Positions 36,437-47,383 of a stretch of DNA of 64,000 bases are shown here, one piece after another. Made by a program: the position numbers and the translations under genes. Below the pieces are notes generated by a model. The model was not told where the DNA came from. It did not search any database and saw only the letters and a program-made list of their open reading frames with translations. Source of the stretch: Nansenia antarctica (lineage: Eukaryota > Chordata > Actinopteri > Argentiniformes > Microstomatidae). The stretch covers positions 13,881,995 to 13,945,994 of the forward strand of contig OZ022342.1 of the NCBI GenBank assembly GCA_963989245.1. The letters are read 5' to 3'. Position 1 is the stretch's first letter, and the number at the start of each line of letters is the position of its first letter.

Positions 36437-36626
36437 GGATGATGGAGTTGAAACACAAACTGCAACAAGTCACACAGTGTGGAGTTGTTGAGTAAAAGAC
36501 AGACGGTACGTCTGTACATCTCATGGAAATCATGAGCTTTCTCTGGAAAAATTGTGAATATGCTCTTACTACATTAGGAAAATCACGGCAGACACTCAAA
36601 GGACATGCAAAGTGAAAAACCAAGGT

Positions 36627-36628
<2 letters not shown>

Positions 36629-36677
<49 letters not shown>
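36629..36677. repeat. (TG)n microsatellite upstream of the PKD1L3-like start
   Basis: About 24 TG units lie 190 bp upstream of the start codon, in the presumed promoter or 5' UTR. Confidence 0.95.
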
Positions 36678-36679
<2 letters not shown>

Positions 36680-36999
36680 ATGTAAGCACATTTCAACGTT
36701 TCAATTCTTATTGACGTACATAGTTTTAACAAGATAAGCAAACAAACAGCAGTAGCCATGGGTGGGCCTGTGTAATTTTGTATGGACAGACAAATTAAAG
36801 AATATTAATAGTGATTGCAATCCATTTACCAGTGGTTCAGTCAGAAACACTCACATCTTAGCATAACCATTTATTGAATATAACATGATAATTCAAGCTT
36901 GACATATTTGGATGGCTCTGCTCTTTTCAGAACTCCCTGTCTGAATGTACAGTATCAGGGCAGTGAGCCCATTCATCTATCAACCCCTCCATAGATACA

Positions 37000-37640
37000 G
37001 ACTGAGCAGAACCAAAGCAGGTGGAGGCTGGGGTGGTGATGGGAACTTAAAGCAACTATACAACTGCGTAATAGTTTTGCCAAGCTGCACATACGGGGGA
37101 GTGAAGCTACAATGCCTCAAAGAACAGGCCACTAGATTTTGTGGACTTGCCGCGTCCCTGAGGAGGGTGTGTCTTGCTCTGCCCATTAGATATGGAGTCC
37201 ACTGTAACCCTGGTGCACCCTGATGTGGTACCAGGTAAGACTCAATTTGAACCTACGTACATGCAGCTCTGCATAGATGATCTGTCCCCCATAAAAGGGA
37301 AAGGGATGTTGATTGTGGGAGGCAGGACTGTGCATCAGCAAGAAGCAGCTGTACAGGTTAACTGGACCTAGAGAAGGGCACACTGAGCTTCCAGGGACAT
37401 ATCCACAAAGGAACTGTGAAGGCCTAGATCCCCAGTGAGCAGTTGTAGCAGCTATTATTAGGATTCAAGGACAGTTTCCCACTGAATGAGAATGAGGTGG
37501 GGCGTACCCGCCTGGTACAGCATGAGATCGAAACAGAGAAAGGGAATGTCCCGCTTATCAAGACGCAACCCACCGGCAAGCCAGGAGGTTGCAGACAAAG
37601 CGCTGTGACACATGCAGCAGGTGGACAACATTTAGCCTTA
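37000..37640 (+). mobile_element. decayed Ty3/Gypsy-type retrotransposon fragment
   Basis: Plus-strand reading NENEVGRTRLVQHEIETEKG resembles the protease-to-reverse-transcriptase linker of Ty3/Gypsy polyproteins (D..LGRT.LVQH.I.T). MESTVTLVHPDVVPG and a GGRTVHQQEAAVQVNW stretch upstream fit the protease region. Frames are broken. No LTR was found. It lies between the PKD1L3-like and DHODH start codons. Confidence 0.5.
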
Positions 37641-38141
37641 ATAGATTTTTTAAAAAGAAAAAAAGAAGAAAAAAAATAATATATATATATATATATATAT
37701 GTTTTTTCATGCTTTATTGTATATTGTGCTTTATTTACATGCTTTACTGCTTTATGGCAGAAATCCTGATTTCATGCTACGTAACATAAGGATGTGCACA
37801 CTATGGTAGCCTTTCTTTTTTGTCTTTAATTTTGTTACAATACTGTTGGCCCCTGGGCAACGCCGGTGGTGAAGAATAACAGCTGAGGGAGGGGGCTGGA
37901 GAAATGTGACCACACTTAATTACTAGATGGAGCTATGGATGCAAGAACTTACCATCCATGAGATTTATATCCATTTTATCCATTATTAAAATATACAGTG
38001 TTTGTTTATATTTTGGGTTCTGATGTGGAGACAGTTGAATTTAGCTCGTGAGTTATTTATACGTTTTTTCTTCAAGAATCAATAGATATCACAAAAATCC
38101 AAAATGGTATGTACCAATCCCAGATTGCCCCTTTAAATGTA

Positions 38142-38149
38142 TCGCGAGA
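38142..38149. promoter_or_regulatory. dhodh: TCGCGAGA core-promoter-type motif upstream of DHODH
   Basis: TCGCGAGA, the core of the vertebrate housekeeping motif TCTCGCGAGA, lies 80 bp before the DHODH start codon. Confidence 0.35.
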
Positions 38150-38228
38150 ACACTTGCAGGAAGTTGTTGACGTTAATCTCGGCAACGTGCTTAGTTACAG
38201 TTCCCCCTTCAAGTTTGATGTAACATCC

Positions 38229-41200
38229 ATGGCGGGACAACTGAAGGTAACTTCATTGATAACACGTGTGTCATTATGTAATAGTCTCATTACAGTCATC
38301 AGAGAAGGGTATTGTTGTGGTGATCTGGAGCCAGGACGTTGCGCACGTAGGAAGTGGTGTTGAAAATGAAGGTTAATGTAACTTGGACACTATGCCTTGC
38401 CTATACGTAGCCGGTTGCTTGCTAAATGACAAGGGCTGTGCCTAAACATACCTAGCTGCTAAGGACATTCTATTAATGCATTTGAAATATGCGAACCTCT
38501 GTCATGACAATTGTAGACCGCAAACAATATTCTCATTGATACCCACCTGGGCATTCTCACTTGCCTTGATACTGATATAAATGCTATTCTCTGTATGATA
38601 AGCTAGTCTTCATCGGGTTGCTTACTTGATGTAACGATAAGAACATGGTGATAATATTTCACTTAACGTTTCAGTGCATTCGAATGAATGAATGGTCTTT
38701 GTCATTAATACAGTACAGGTACCATACAACGAAATTTAGGAGGGGGGGGGGCTCCCCTGGTGCTAGGAAAAAAATACTAAAAACAAGAAGGGAAAAGAGC
38801 TGGTTTACATAAATAAAGGCTATATACACTATCTACTATACTATACTATACTATACAAATAAAACACTGTGCTGTACTCTATGCTATGCTATACATATCC
38901 TAACATTTCCTATCTCTGAACCTTATGTGCACGAGGGTTGTCATATTGCACATAGTATTATTGCACATTCATTTTCATTCAAGCCTATCCTAATTGATGT
39001 TGCATTGATTAAGCCTAGCCTAATAGTGTGGTCTTTGCAGCGAGTGAAGGATGCGGTGCAGATCATCGGTGCCGGCGGTGTCCTGTTCGTGTCCTACCTC
39101 ACCGCGGTGGGAGACGAGCGCTTTTACGCCAATCAACTAATGCCGTTCCTGCAGAGACTTGTGGGCGCTGAGACTGCCCATGTGATGGCCGTGCGGTTCA
39201 TTGGTCTGGGGCTGGCACCCCTGAACCGTTACCAAGACCCAGCCTCATTGGTCAGTGTGGGAGGGAGCGCCGAGGTGTTCTCTTGTTGGATCAGGTGTTG
39301 TGTCTCTCTTTTCTTTTTGCATTGGATAGTAGGCACAAAAACAGAATGATTTATGATTTAAAAAAACAAGTTTTCTTATTGGATACATTCAGGTTGTGCC
39401 TCCTCTGTTTCACTTTGTCTTGGAACACGTGTTCTCCAGTTTCGTGCCTAACTCCACTCTGGGGTAAGAGAAGAACTAAATCGTTAACATGTGTGCTCTG
39501 TTTTAGAGCCTGTGAGAATGACCCTCTTACCGTCACATACTGTATTACATCAACATTTTCAGACAGTGCCTCACAGAACGAAATGATAGAATATCAATGT
39601 AGTTGGGTTTTACATAGCAATAGATATAGGCTGCTGTGTCTATAGACACATTTTCACATTTTCTTGCCGCAGACCCTGAAATTAAAAAACATTTAATTAA
39701 ATGTAGACTCTGGGATATGTCATAGAGCGGGGTGACACTGCCAGAGAATTTCAAAACGGAGATGCAACAGACAACACTTTTGAAGTGAAAGCGAGATGTT
39801 TGCATACGTCGACACAGCCTTTGCTGTGGTTCTCCTAGAATTTGCTCAATGCTAAAATGTCTTCAACATTTTAGAAAGTAGACTCTGAGTGCGATATTGA
39901 TAGTTCACATGATTGCGGAATATATCCCCCTGTTTCTGGGTTCCTCATTTGAATAGGGATCAGGCTCTGGTCACTACAAACTGAGCGTATAGAGAGGAAC
40001 ATAACTATAAGATAATAAGAAATGCTATGCTGAGGCCTAGGGTGACTTAGAAAGAGTCACAGTTCAATGGCTGAGAGGTTCAATGGCCGTTCATCACCCC
40101 AGGAACGGGTCCATATAATATCAGAGTGGCCAGAGGGAAACCCATAATCAATCAATTTCAAATCCATTATTATATATCTGCATACATTAATTACGTGATA
40201 CAGCATTCAATTCAATTCCCAGGAATTCACGCTCTGTCTGATTTGTTTTTGCTGCTGTCTCTAGGAAGTGAACGTCATGGGCCGAAGGTTCAAGAACCCA
40301 ATTGGAATTGCAGCAGGCTTTGACAAGCATGGAGAGGCTGTAGATGGGTTGTATGGGCTGGGTTTTGGCTTTGTGGAGGTTGGGACCATCACCCCTAAGC
40401 CCCAGGAAGGGAACCCCAAACCACGTGTATTCAGACTGACCTCTGACCAGGCAGTGATCAACAGGTATGGTTTAATAGATTGTGTATCTACTAATACTAA
40501 AGGACCAGTATTGATGTTCTAATATAGTACTTTATAAGTTGGCAATAAAATATGATTTAATCAATAGGGTTAGGGTTAGGTATCAAGTGAACCAAAAAAT
40601 AATCCTTCTTCTAGCACGACGACTGCCAATGGCCCCTGGCCTGAGCATAGATTATTTTTCCTGCTGTGACTGGTGGATAGAGGATTCACTTACTGAAAGG
40701 GAATATGCCGCCTACATATTTGAATGTTGTATATATCAAGCCGAATGAGAGGAAATGGATTCCCTTTTCATCTTTTACTTACACAGCTGCACACTGAAAT
40801 TAAGTGGTCAAATGTATGTTATCAGTGTGTTCCACTATCTCCTCCTTGCTCTTGCTTTTGTACTCAGAAAGGTGCTGTGAAATTAGATTTAAGGCATGAC
40901 CATAAATATTCATGAGTTATAACTGACAAACCAGTCTGCTTCTGTGCCTTGTGTGTAGTTGTGGTCATTTTCAGTGTGCACAAAGTGGGTCCGACAGAAG
41001 ACAGGCTTGTTGAGAAGAAAATGAAAATGAAATAGGCCTATGTCAATCATCCTTGCTTTGCACATTTTGTGAAGTACCCATGACGCACGCACTCGTTGAC
41101 ATGCAAGTGTTTGGATTGCTACAGTATAGGTAGCAAATATAAGGTGAAGGTAACAAATATTCAATGTTGTGTGTTTCAGATACGGATTCAACAGCTGTGG

Positions 41201-43469
41201 TCTGGTTGCAGTCAAAGAAAGGTTGAAGGCAAGGGAAAGGACCCAGGTAGAGCTGACAAAAGGTAGAGGTACTTAAGGCCAACGTTAGTAATTTAGATTT
41301 TTTTTGCTGATATACTGTTGAAGTCGGAAGTTTACATACACCTTAGCCAAATACATTTAAACTCAGTTTTTCCACAATTCCTGACATTTAATCCTAGTAA
41401 ATATTCCCTGCGTTAGGTCATTTAGCATCACTACTTTATTTTAAGAATGTGAAATGTCAAAATAATAGTAGAGAGAATGATTTATTTCAACTTTGACTCT
41501 GCTGTGTGTTTGTAGCTGGCCTGCCCCTGGGCATCAACCTGGGGAAGAACAAGCAGTCCCAGGATGCGGTGGCAGACTATCTGGAGGGGGTGCGCGTCCT
41601 GGGTCCGTTGGCTGACTACCTGGTGGTGAACATCAGCAGCCCGAACACCCCAGGCCTGAGGGACCTGCAGGGTAAAACAGAACTGCGGCAATTGCTGCAC
41701 AGGGTAAGAATATAACCATGAGGGTACCCTAAATAGTCGTCATTTACGTTTATAGTGTATGTGGTATTGAACTGACTTTGCCTTAATTGGACTGAAGGAT
41801 TTATGTTGGCTCGGGTGTCCATCTTGTCTCCCCCACCCTGCCCAGGTGCTGAAAGAGCGTGATGCCCTGCAAGGAGAGGGCAGACCTCCAGTGTTGGTGA
41901 AGATCGCCCCCGACCTCACTGCCCAGGACAAACAGGACATAGCCGATGTCATCACTGAGGTCAGAACCTAGCTGTGATGGGGTCATTGAGGTCCTTCAGG
42001 TCTCTCTATGATTGTAGTAATCATGCACAGAAAAACAATATACACAATACACCAGCAGAAATATTCATATATGTGCATACAACACCAAGGGAGAAGGTTC
42101 AGCAACGCTACTGAGTGTGGATCGGGTGAGAGTCTGACGTCATTCAACAGCGCAGATTTTTTTAGTATTTCAAACCCAGGTCTTGTTTGGTGCAATGTCT
42201 TAATGATACGGTACTGAATGAATGTTTTAGTGTGTTGATAATACTGGCATCCCCTCAACCCGTCTGTTTGTGTTTTAGCTTGGTTTAGACGGTCTGATGG
42301 TCTCCAACACCACAGTATCCAGGCCTAAGACGCTGCAGGACTCCCAGAGCCAGGAGGGGGGAGGCTTGAGCGGCCAACCACTCAAGGAGCTCTCTACCCG
42401 CACTGTAAGGGAGATGTACAGCTTGACCAAAGGTAGGTAGGAACCTTCCAGTGATATGTCAACTCTTCTAGCTGCAAAAGAAATCCTTGTGCTTAACCAT
42501 TATGCTTTATGATGATCTTAGCCCACTTCTTTATTATGGTACCTATTTCTTTCAATGAAGTGAAACCTCTGCCGGAATTCGCCTTAAATGTGTCAGTTGT
42601 TTATGCACTTTGTATGCGCTTTCTCATTGAAGGTAAGGTGCCAATCATTGGCGTTGGGGGTGTTGCTAGTGGAAAGGACGCCCTAGAGAAGATCCGTGCT
42701 GGAGCGTCCTTGGTCCAGGTGTACACTGCTCTGATATATCAGGGCCCACCTGTTGTCAACAAAATCAAAAGGGAACTGGATCAGCTTTTAAAGTAAGTGT
42801 GAACATGGAAATGTGTGAACATGGAACATGGAAGTGTTTTTATAGTACTGAGTGACCACCTGAATGCTTTTTGGCTGCATTTACACTGCAGGTCGTAATG
42901 CCTAGTTCAGATTTTTTGTCTATATCTGAATTATTTTTTAACGCCTACCCATATCCGATACCTGTGCTTACACTTCCGTAACACTTGAAACAACCCGCAT
43001 GCGTACATAAGGGTTTGGTTACCCGAAAACGAAAGTAAACAGACAGCCGGCACTTGCAATGGACACAAACAAGACAGAAATTATAATCCCTTTTATATAT
43101 ATTATAATATAAAGCCATTGCTTTCCAAAGTATGTTTAGAGGTATTATTTCCACATATGATTGAGGCCTGAATCGGATCTGAGAATATCGATTCAATGTG
43201 TATTTTTACTGGTTACACGTACATGTTACATATCCGATCGGTGCCACATGTGAGCAAAAAATCTGAATTGAGTCACTTCTACCTGGCAGTGTAAATGCGA
43301 CCTTATTAACCCACTCAACATGCATGTATTTGCTGTGTTCTTACATTTCTTCCTAACCATGTATTACAGGGAACAAGGGTTTACCAATATATCAGATGCA
43401 GTTGGAGCTGACCATAGGGGTGTTGATGGGATGATTTCAACGACAGAGTCTACAGAGGGACGGTATTGA
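38229..43469 (+). CDS. dhodh: dihydroorotate dehydrogenase (quinone), mitochondrial
   Basis: Exons: 38229-38246, 39041-39250, 40265-40464, 41180-41262, 41516-41703, 41846-41959, 42279-42432, 42633-42792, 43370-43469 (TGA). They sum to 1227 nt, 408 residues (human 395). The start MAGQLKRVKDAV aligns with the human start. An in-frame upstream ATG at 38109 is judged 5' UTR. Domains: N-terminal targeting sequence and membrane helix (VQIIGAGGVLFVSYLTAVG), then the FMN barrel with GIAAGFDKHGEAVDGLYG, NPKPRVFRL, the active-site loop NISSPNTPGL with its catalytic Ser, KIAPDL, SNTTVSRP and the FMN-phosphate loop IIGVGGVASGKDALEKI. It oxidises dihydroorotate to orotate with ubiquinone at the inner mitochondrial membrane, the fourth step of pyrimidine synthesis. 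Exon 8 ends at GTAAGT (42793); reading through would give an immediate TAA, but the family C-terminus EQGFTNISDAVGADHR lies in exon 9. Confidence 0.96.
38686..38960 (-). repeat. L2/Rex1-type LINE 3' end in DHODH intron 1
   Basis: On the minus strand it ends AATGACAAAGACCATTCATT after TTTCGTTGTATGGTACCTGT. It includes a G run, an AACCAGCT stretch and ACTAT repeats (38836-38862). It is a clear homologue of 53127-53400. Confidence 0.65.
41311..41492 (+). mobile_element. Tc1 left-end fragment in DHODH intron 4
   Basis: TTGAAGTCGGAAGTTTACAT opens a 180-bp stretch matching, from memory, the left end of a Tc1 family abundant in salmonids. No right end is present. The fragment fills most of the 253-bp intron and ends about 24 bp before the exon 5 acceptor. 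Confidence 0.75.
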
Positions 43470-45347
43470 TCAAGACTCTGAGACCCCACGGTGTATGAGC
43501 TCTACCGGCCAGACATACGTCAGTCTGATGCCTGTGCCAACTTCCTGCCTTTACTTGAAGCCTATATGAGGTGGCTTGTTTGGTCAGTTCATTTCACTAC
43601 CGGACGTGAAATATCTGCACACAGAGATACCAAGTCAGAGACAGCAGTATTGTGGACCTGCCCCATCTCATGGCTCTTGTTGGTTTTTATATAAACATCT
43701 GTTGGTTATTGGATCAATGCAACAATAAGAATGGTCAAGTGCTAAATAACACCGAAGTGTTGGCAGTATTTGGACATCAGCAGTCACATGTGTTCTGTAT
43801 GTAAACATGCTGAAAATGGGTGATATAATGTATTCATATAATGTGCTCTATTCTAAAATGTGTGATATTTATGCAACTGTATATGACAGTTAAAACTGCT
43901 GACAAATAACTAGTTCACAATGTACTCTGTCTGAAGTACACATCTGAAACTGTAAAACTGCTGCCATCATAGTCGAGATTGTTTGTGTGACATCATCTAA
44001 AATGACAGATGACGAGCAGAGTAAAAACGATCTGACTATTCACCCTTTCAGCAGTATATAGGAGAAGGCTGGGGAAGTGTAAAAAAAAAAAAAAAAGCCA
44101 AAAACATTCTAGCGTAATTGGTACTCAATTTTAGCAGGGTCTGAATACACACCATAACTAACTAGCTAGTCATACCTTGTGAAAGATTGGCTACTTTTCT
44201 CGTCCTTTTATAAAGGTTTCTCTCCATTTGTGTAGTCTTCTGTGTGACGGTGTCCTCTCATTATTAGGCCTCTTAATGGCTGGGGTGATCCAGGGTTAGG
44301 AGTGGAGAGTGCTTTATTTCGAGTCCCTTTCCTTGAGGGGTCTTGCCATACCAAGCATGCAGAAAGTCTTCTCTGATTGCAGTAGCAACTGAATCATTCA
44401 CTCATGAATTGGTTGACGATAGTAGTCACTATTAAGAAAATGGTGGAACCTATTGTGATAGGAGCAGGAGATGAGATCATCCACGTCAAATATAGTATGA
44501 TTCAGTGAGGAGGCACACAGAGCATGTTACCTAATGTAATAGAGATGATGATTATTAGTTATTTGTTCTCATGTACAATCTCAATCTATTGACATGATTC
44601 TGTACTCCAGTCATTGCACCAATAGATTCAGTTGGGTTAGTATTCTACACGTCTAATCCTCCTGCTCCTAGTCTTCATGGTGAGCAGCTGTGGAGAGGAG
44701 TGTTGAAATCCCAGTAAGTCCCCATGGCTCTTCTGATTTCTGTTCCGGTCTTAATTCAAAGAAAACACATGGACATGCAGAGAGAGCACACCAACCTTGG
44801 AATACCAATACACTCCTACCCAGATCTTCATGCAAAGCTTGTAAACAAAACATGTGGACCAAACCCAACAGCCTTTCTCTGTTCCTAGACCATGCAAAAG
44901 ATGTAGGAAGAACAAAAAAGAAAAACAGACTAATTTAAGCAATTTCTTTTGGTCCAAACTCTGACTTTCCCCTGACCCAATTAAGTTAAAACTGCCTCAC
45001 ATATTCTGCATATGTATTTGCTGCTGCCTACCGCCCGGCCCCCTCCCTGTGTCTGGTATAATGAGCACAGGGATATTCAGTTTATTTATTTATTGTTCCT
45101 TTGTATCAGAATGTATTATAGATGATATTTATGTAAATGCTTAAATATTTGTCAACTGTTGTTTAACTTAAAGGGTGGATACAGTCTCACACTCAGGTAC
45201 ATGCATGCACACTCGTGTGTGAATTTTAAAAGAGAGAAAAGTTACCTACCCCTCCATGCCAAGCCCATTATCCACTGCTTTTTTGATGGATGAGTGATGC
45301 ACACACACACACACACTCACACTCACACTCACACTCACACACTCACA

Positions 45348-45387
<40 letters not shown>

Positions 45388-45980
45388 CACACACACACTC
45401 ACACTCACACAGGCCCTATGTTTGTAGGGTGCTGGGGCAGACCCAAACCTGCTCAATCTTCCCCATTCAGACCATCCCCCCACCCGACGCCAGGTCCAGG
45501 GTCCAGGGCGTGACACTCATCAGGGGCAGTGCCCGGGAGGGTGGCATTGCCAGCTAAGTGGGCAAAGCTCCACTCTACTCAGGGGTAATTACTGCACCTA
45601 AGCATTCCTCTTCATACCTCTGTAAACACACTATACTAACACCACCTATCAAGCTAACCACAGAAACATCACTGCCTAACCACCCTGTCAGCCTGGATAA
45701 CCACATCTATAGCTCTACCAATGTTCCCTCTGTTGCCATAACCAGCATTTATGCATCTATGAACCGTAAGCTACGGTGGCTGATTAACTATAGACCAATT
45801 CTGTTATATTGATTCGGTTGGTTTTAAAATGAAATAATCTCTGCACATAAAACAAGCAATGAGAAAGTGTGACATACGACTTATACAAGGGGCAGAAGAA
45901 GAAAAAAAACGACTCCGTCTCTTTAAGAGCAGGAAAACAAGGGGAGGGGCTTGGGGCTGTCACTCTCAGAAGTGAAACTT
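43470..45980 (+). other. DHODH 3' UTR and intergenic sequence
   Basis: No canonical AATAAA is found soon after the DHODH stop, so the 3' end is undefined. A poly-A run lies at 44080-44096. The CA-rich repeat 45239-45410 is listed separately. No gene was recognised in the rest. Confidence 0.6.
45239..45410 (+). repeat. repeat module ending in a CA/CACACT microsatellite (copy 1)
   Basis: GCCAAGCCCATTATCCACTG, then CTTTTTTGATGGATGAGTG, precedes a long CA and CACACT tract. The same module occurs at 52236-52437 on the same strand, 7 kb away on the other side of the TRIM gene. Confidence 0.75.
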
Positions 45981-45986
45981 AACTGG

Positions 45987-45996
45987 GAAACTGAAA
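45987..45996 (+). promoter_or_regulatory. ISRE-type motif in the presumed TRIM promoter
   Basis: GAAACTGAAA fits the interferon-stimulated response element core GAAANNGAAA. It is followed by GT and preceded by another GAAACTT half site (45974-45980). A TTTTAAAA TATA-like box lies at 46012-46019. The motif is bound by ISGF3 and IRFs in vertebrates. Confidence 0.6.
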
Positions 45997-46039
45997 GTTA
46001 AGAGCAGAACCTTTTAAAACATTGACAATCTGCATCGTC

Positions 46040-46098
46040 AGATCCAGCCTTCACGTCCTCTGGATACGTGTCCTGATCCGAAGGAGAGAAACACAGAG
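46040..46098 (+). other. inferred 5' UTR exon of the TRIM gene
   Basis: A donor stands at CACAGAG/GTGAGG (46098/46099). The matching acceptor TTCCCAG at 47371-47376 lies eight bases before the TRIM start codon. The 5' end is a guess based on the TATA-like box. Confidence 0.45.
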
Positions 46099-47383
46099 GT
46101 GAGGAGAGAGAGAGAGAGCAGAACAGAACAGAAATAACATGTGTTTTCCCCCAACACACATGTCTGATTGTTTGTAAGCTTGGGCCGGTGAATGGTATTA
46201 CCAGTAGCATGTTGGACACTTTACTCTGGTATAATTCCTGCCACACCCGGAGGTATTACTGGTGTAGCAGGTATGTTGGGAGGATGGTATACCGGTTTGA
46301 GAATACCACTGTTTGTGTTTTGACAACATACACTTGTCATATTAACAAAGCCTGTTGAATTGAGTTGAATTGTGAGAGTTGCTTCAACAAATGTAGACAC
46401 TGTACATGATCAACAGGCCTGTCCTGTTCTCTGCTCTGTGTTAGAACTTACTGTTGACCTTTAAGACCTCGTTTGAGATTGAAAACAGGCCGGTTACATA
46501 ACGTGTTAGCAGTGGGTAGCAAGCCAACTACACGCCACACACCTCCACAGTGGAGATTCATAGCCAGGAAATGATGAGTGCAGCGCAGCTCAGCGAATGA
46601 TGGACACTCACAACATGCCCCGTAATGATGTCCATCTGTCAACAACATCCAGAACCATAAAAACAAACACTGCCTTCACCAAACTAACTGGATGTGACCC
46701 TACCTTGTACCTGACAGATCCACCTCTGACCAGCCTCTGAGAACTGACGACGTTAGCCTCGGGCATTCTGAGCTTCACCTCACATTATGTTTAACGAGCC
46801 CCGAATCTTTTGTCCTAAAATGTATCACGTCAATAATCTATCCCAAACTTGCAAGCACAAAACTACTTCGGCTGCCGGCAAATCTGTCCATTATAAGGTA
46901 CATTACCTCTCTAAAGAGTAAGTATTAGGCTGTTTGAGGTGAACATTATAATTCTACAACAGCATGCCCTGTGCTGAGTGTGGCCTATGTTGTTTGAAGT
47001 ACAGTAGTCCAACAAAGCTATGCTGGAAAACTCGACATTGGCTATTTTGACAACTCTACACTCTACAAAATCCTTACCCTGAAAGGACATACTTCAGAGC
47101 ACTTTAACTAACAGCTAATTGTCATAATTTTATGTTTAAAATGACATGCTCAAATCAAGTCACTGAAAGCTAATTAAACTCATTAAACTAATGTCACAGT
47201 AAGGAACAACACATGTGATGTTGTAATTTGGGTGAACTATCCCTATACTAAAGTTCCATCCGATAGTGTTGCTTACATCATCATGTAATCCTTTTATCAG
47301 AATTGTTTGATATTATGAAATGGGCCCATACACTCAGAAGGACATTGACAGTTTGTTTTTCTCATTCTGTTCCCAGCTAGGCT

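Noticed and set aside
38109..38228. in-frame upstream ATG extending DHODH by 40 residues
   Set aside because: The human start aligns with MAGQLKRVKDAV at 38229, and the extension has no targeting-peptide character of its own.
42793..42798. DHODH ending at TAA directly after exon 8
   Set aside because: The site is a consensus GTAAGT donor, and the conserved C-terminus is found in phase at 43370.
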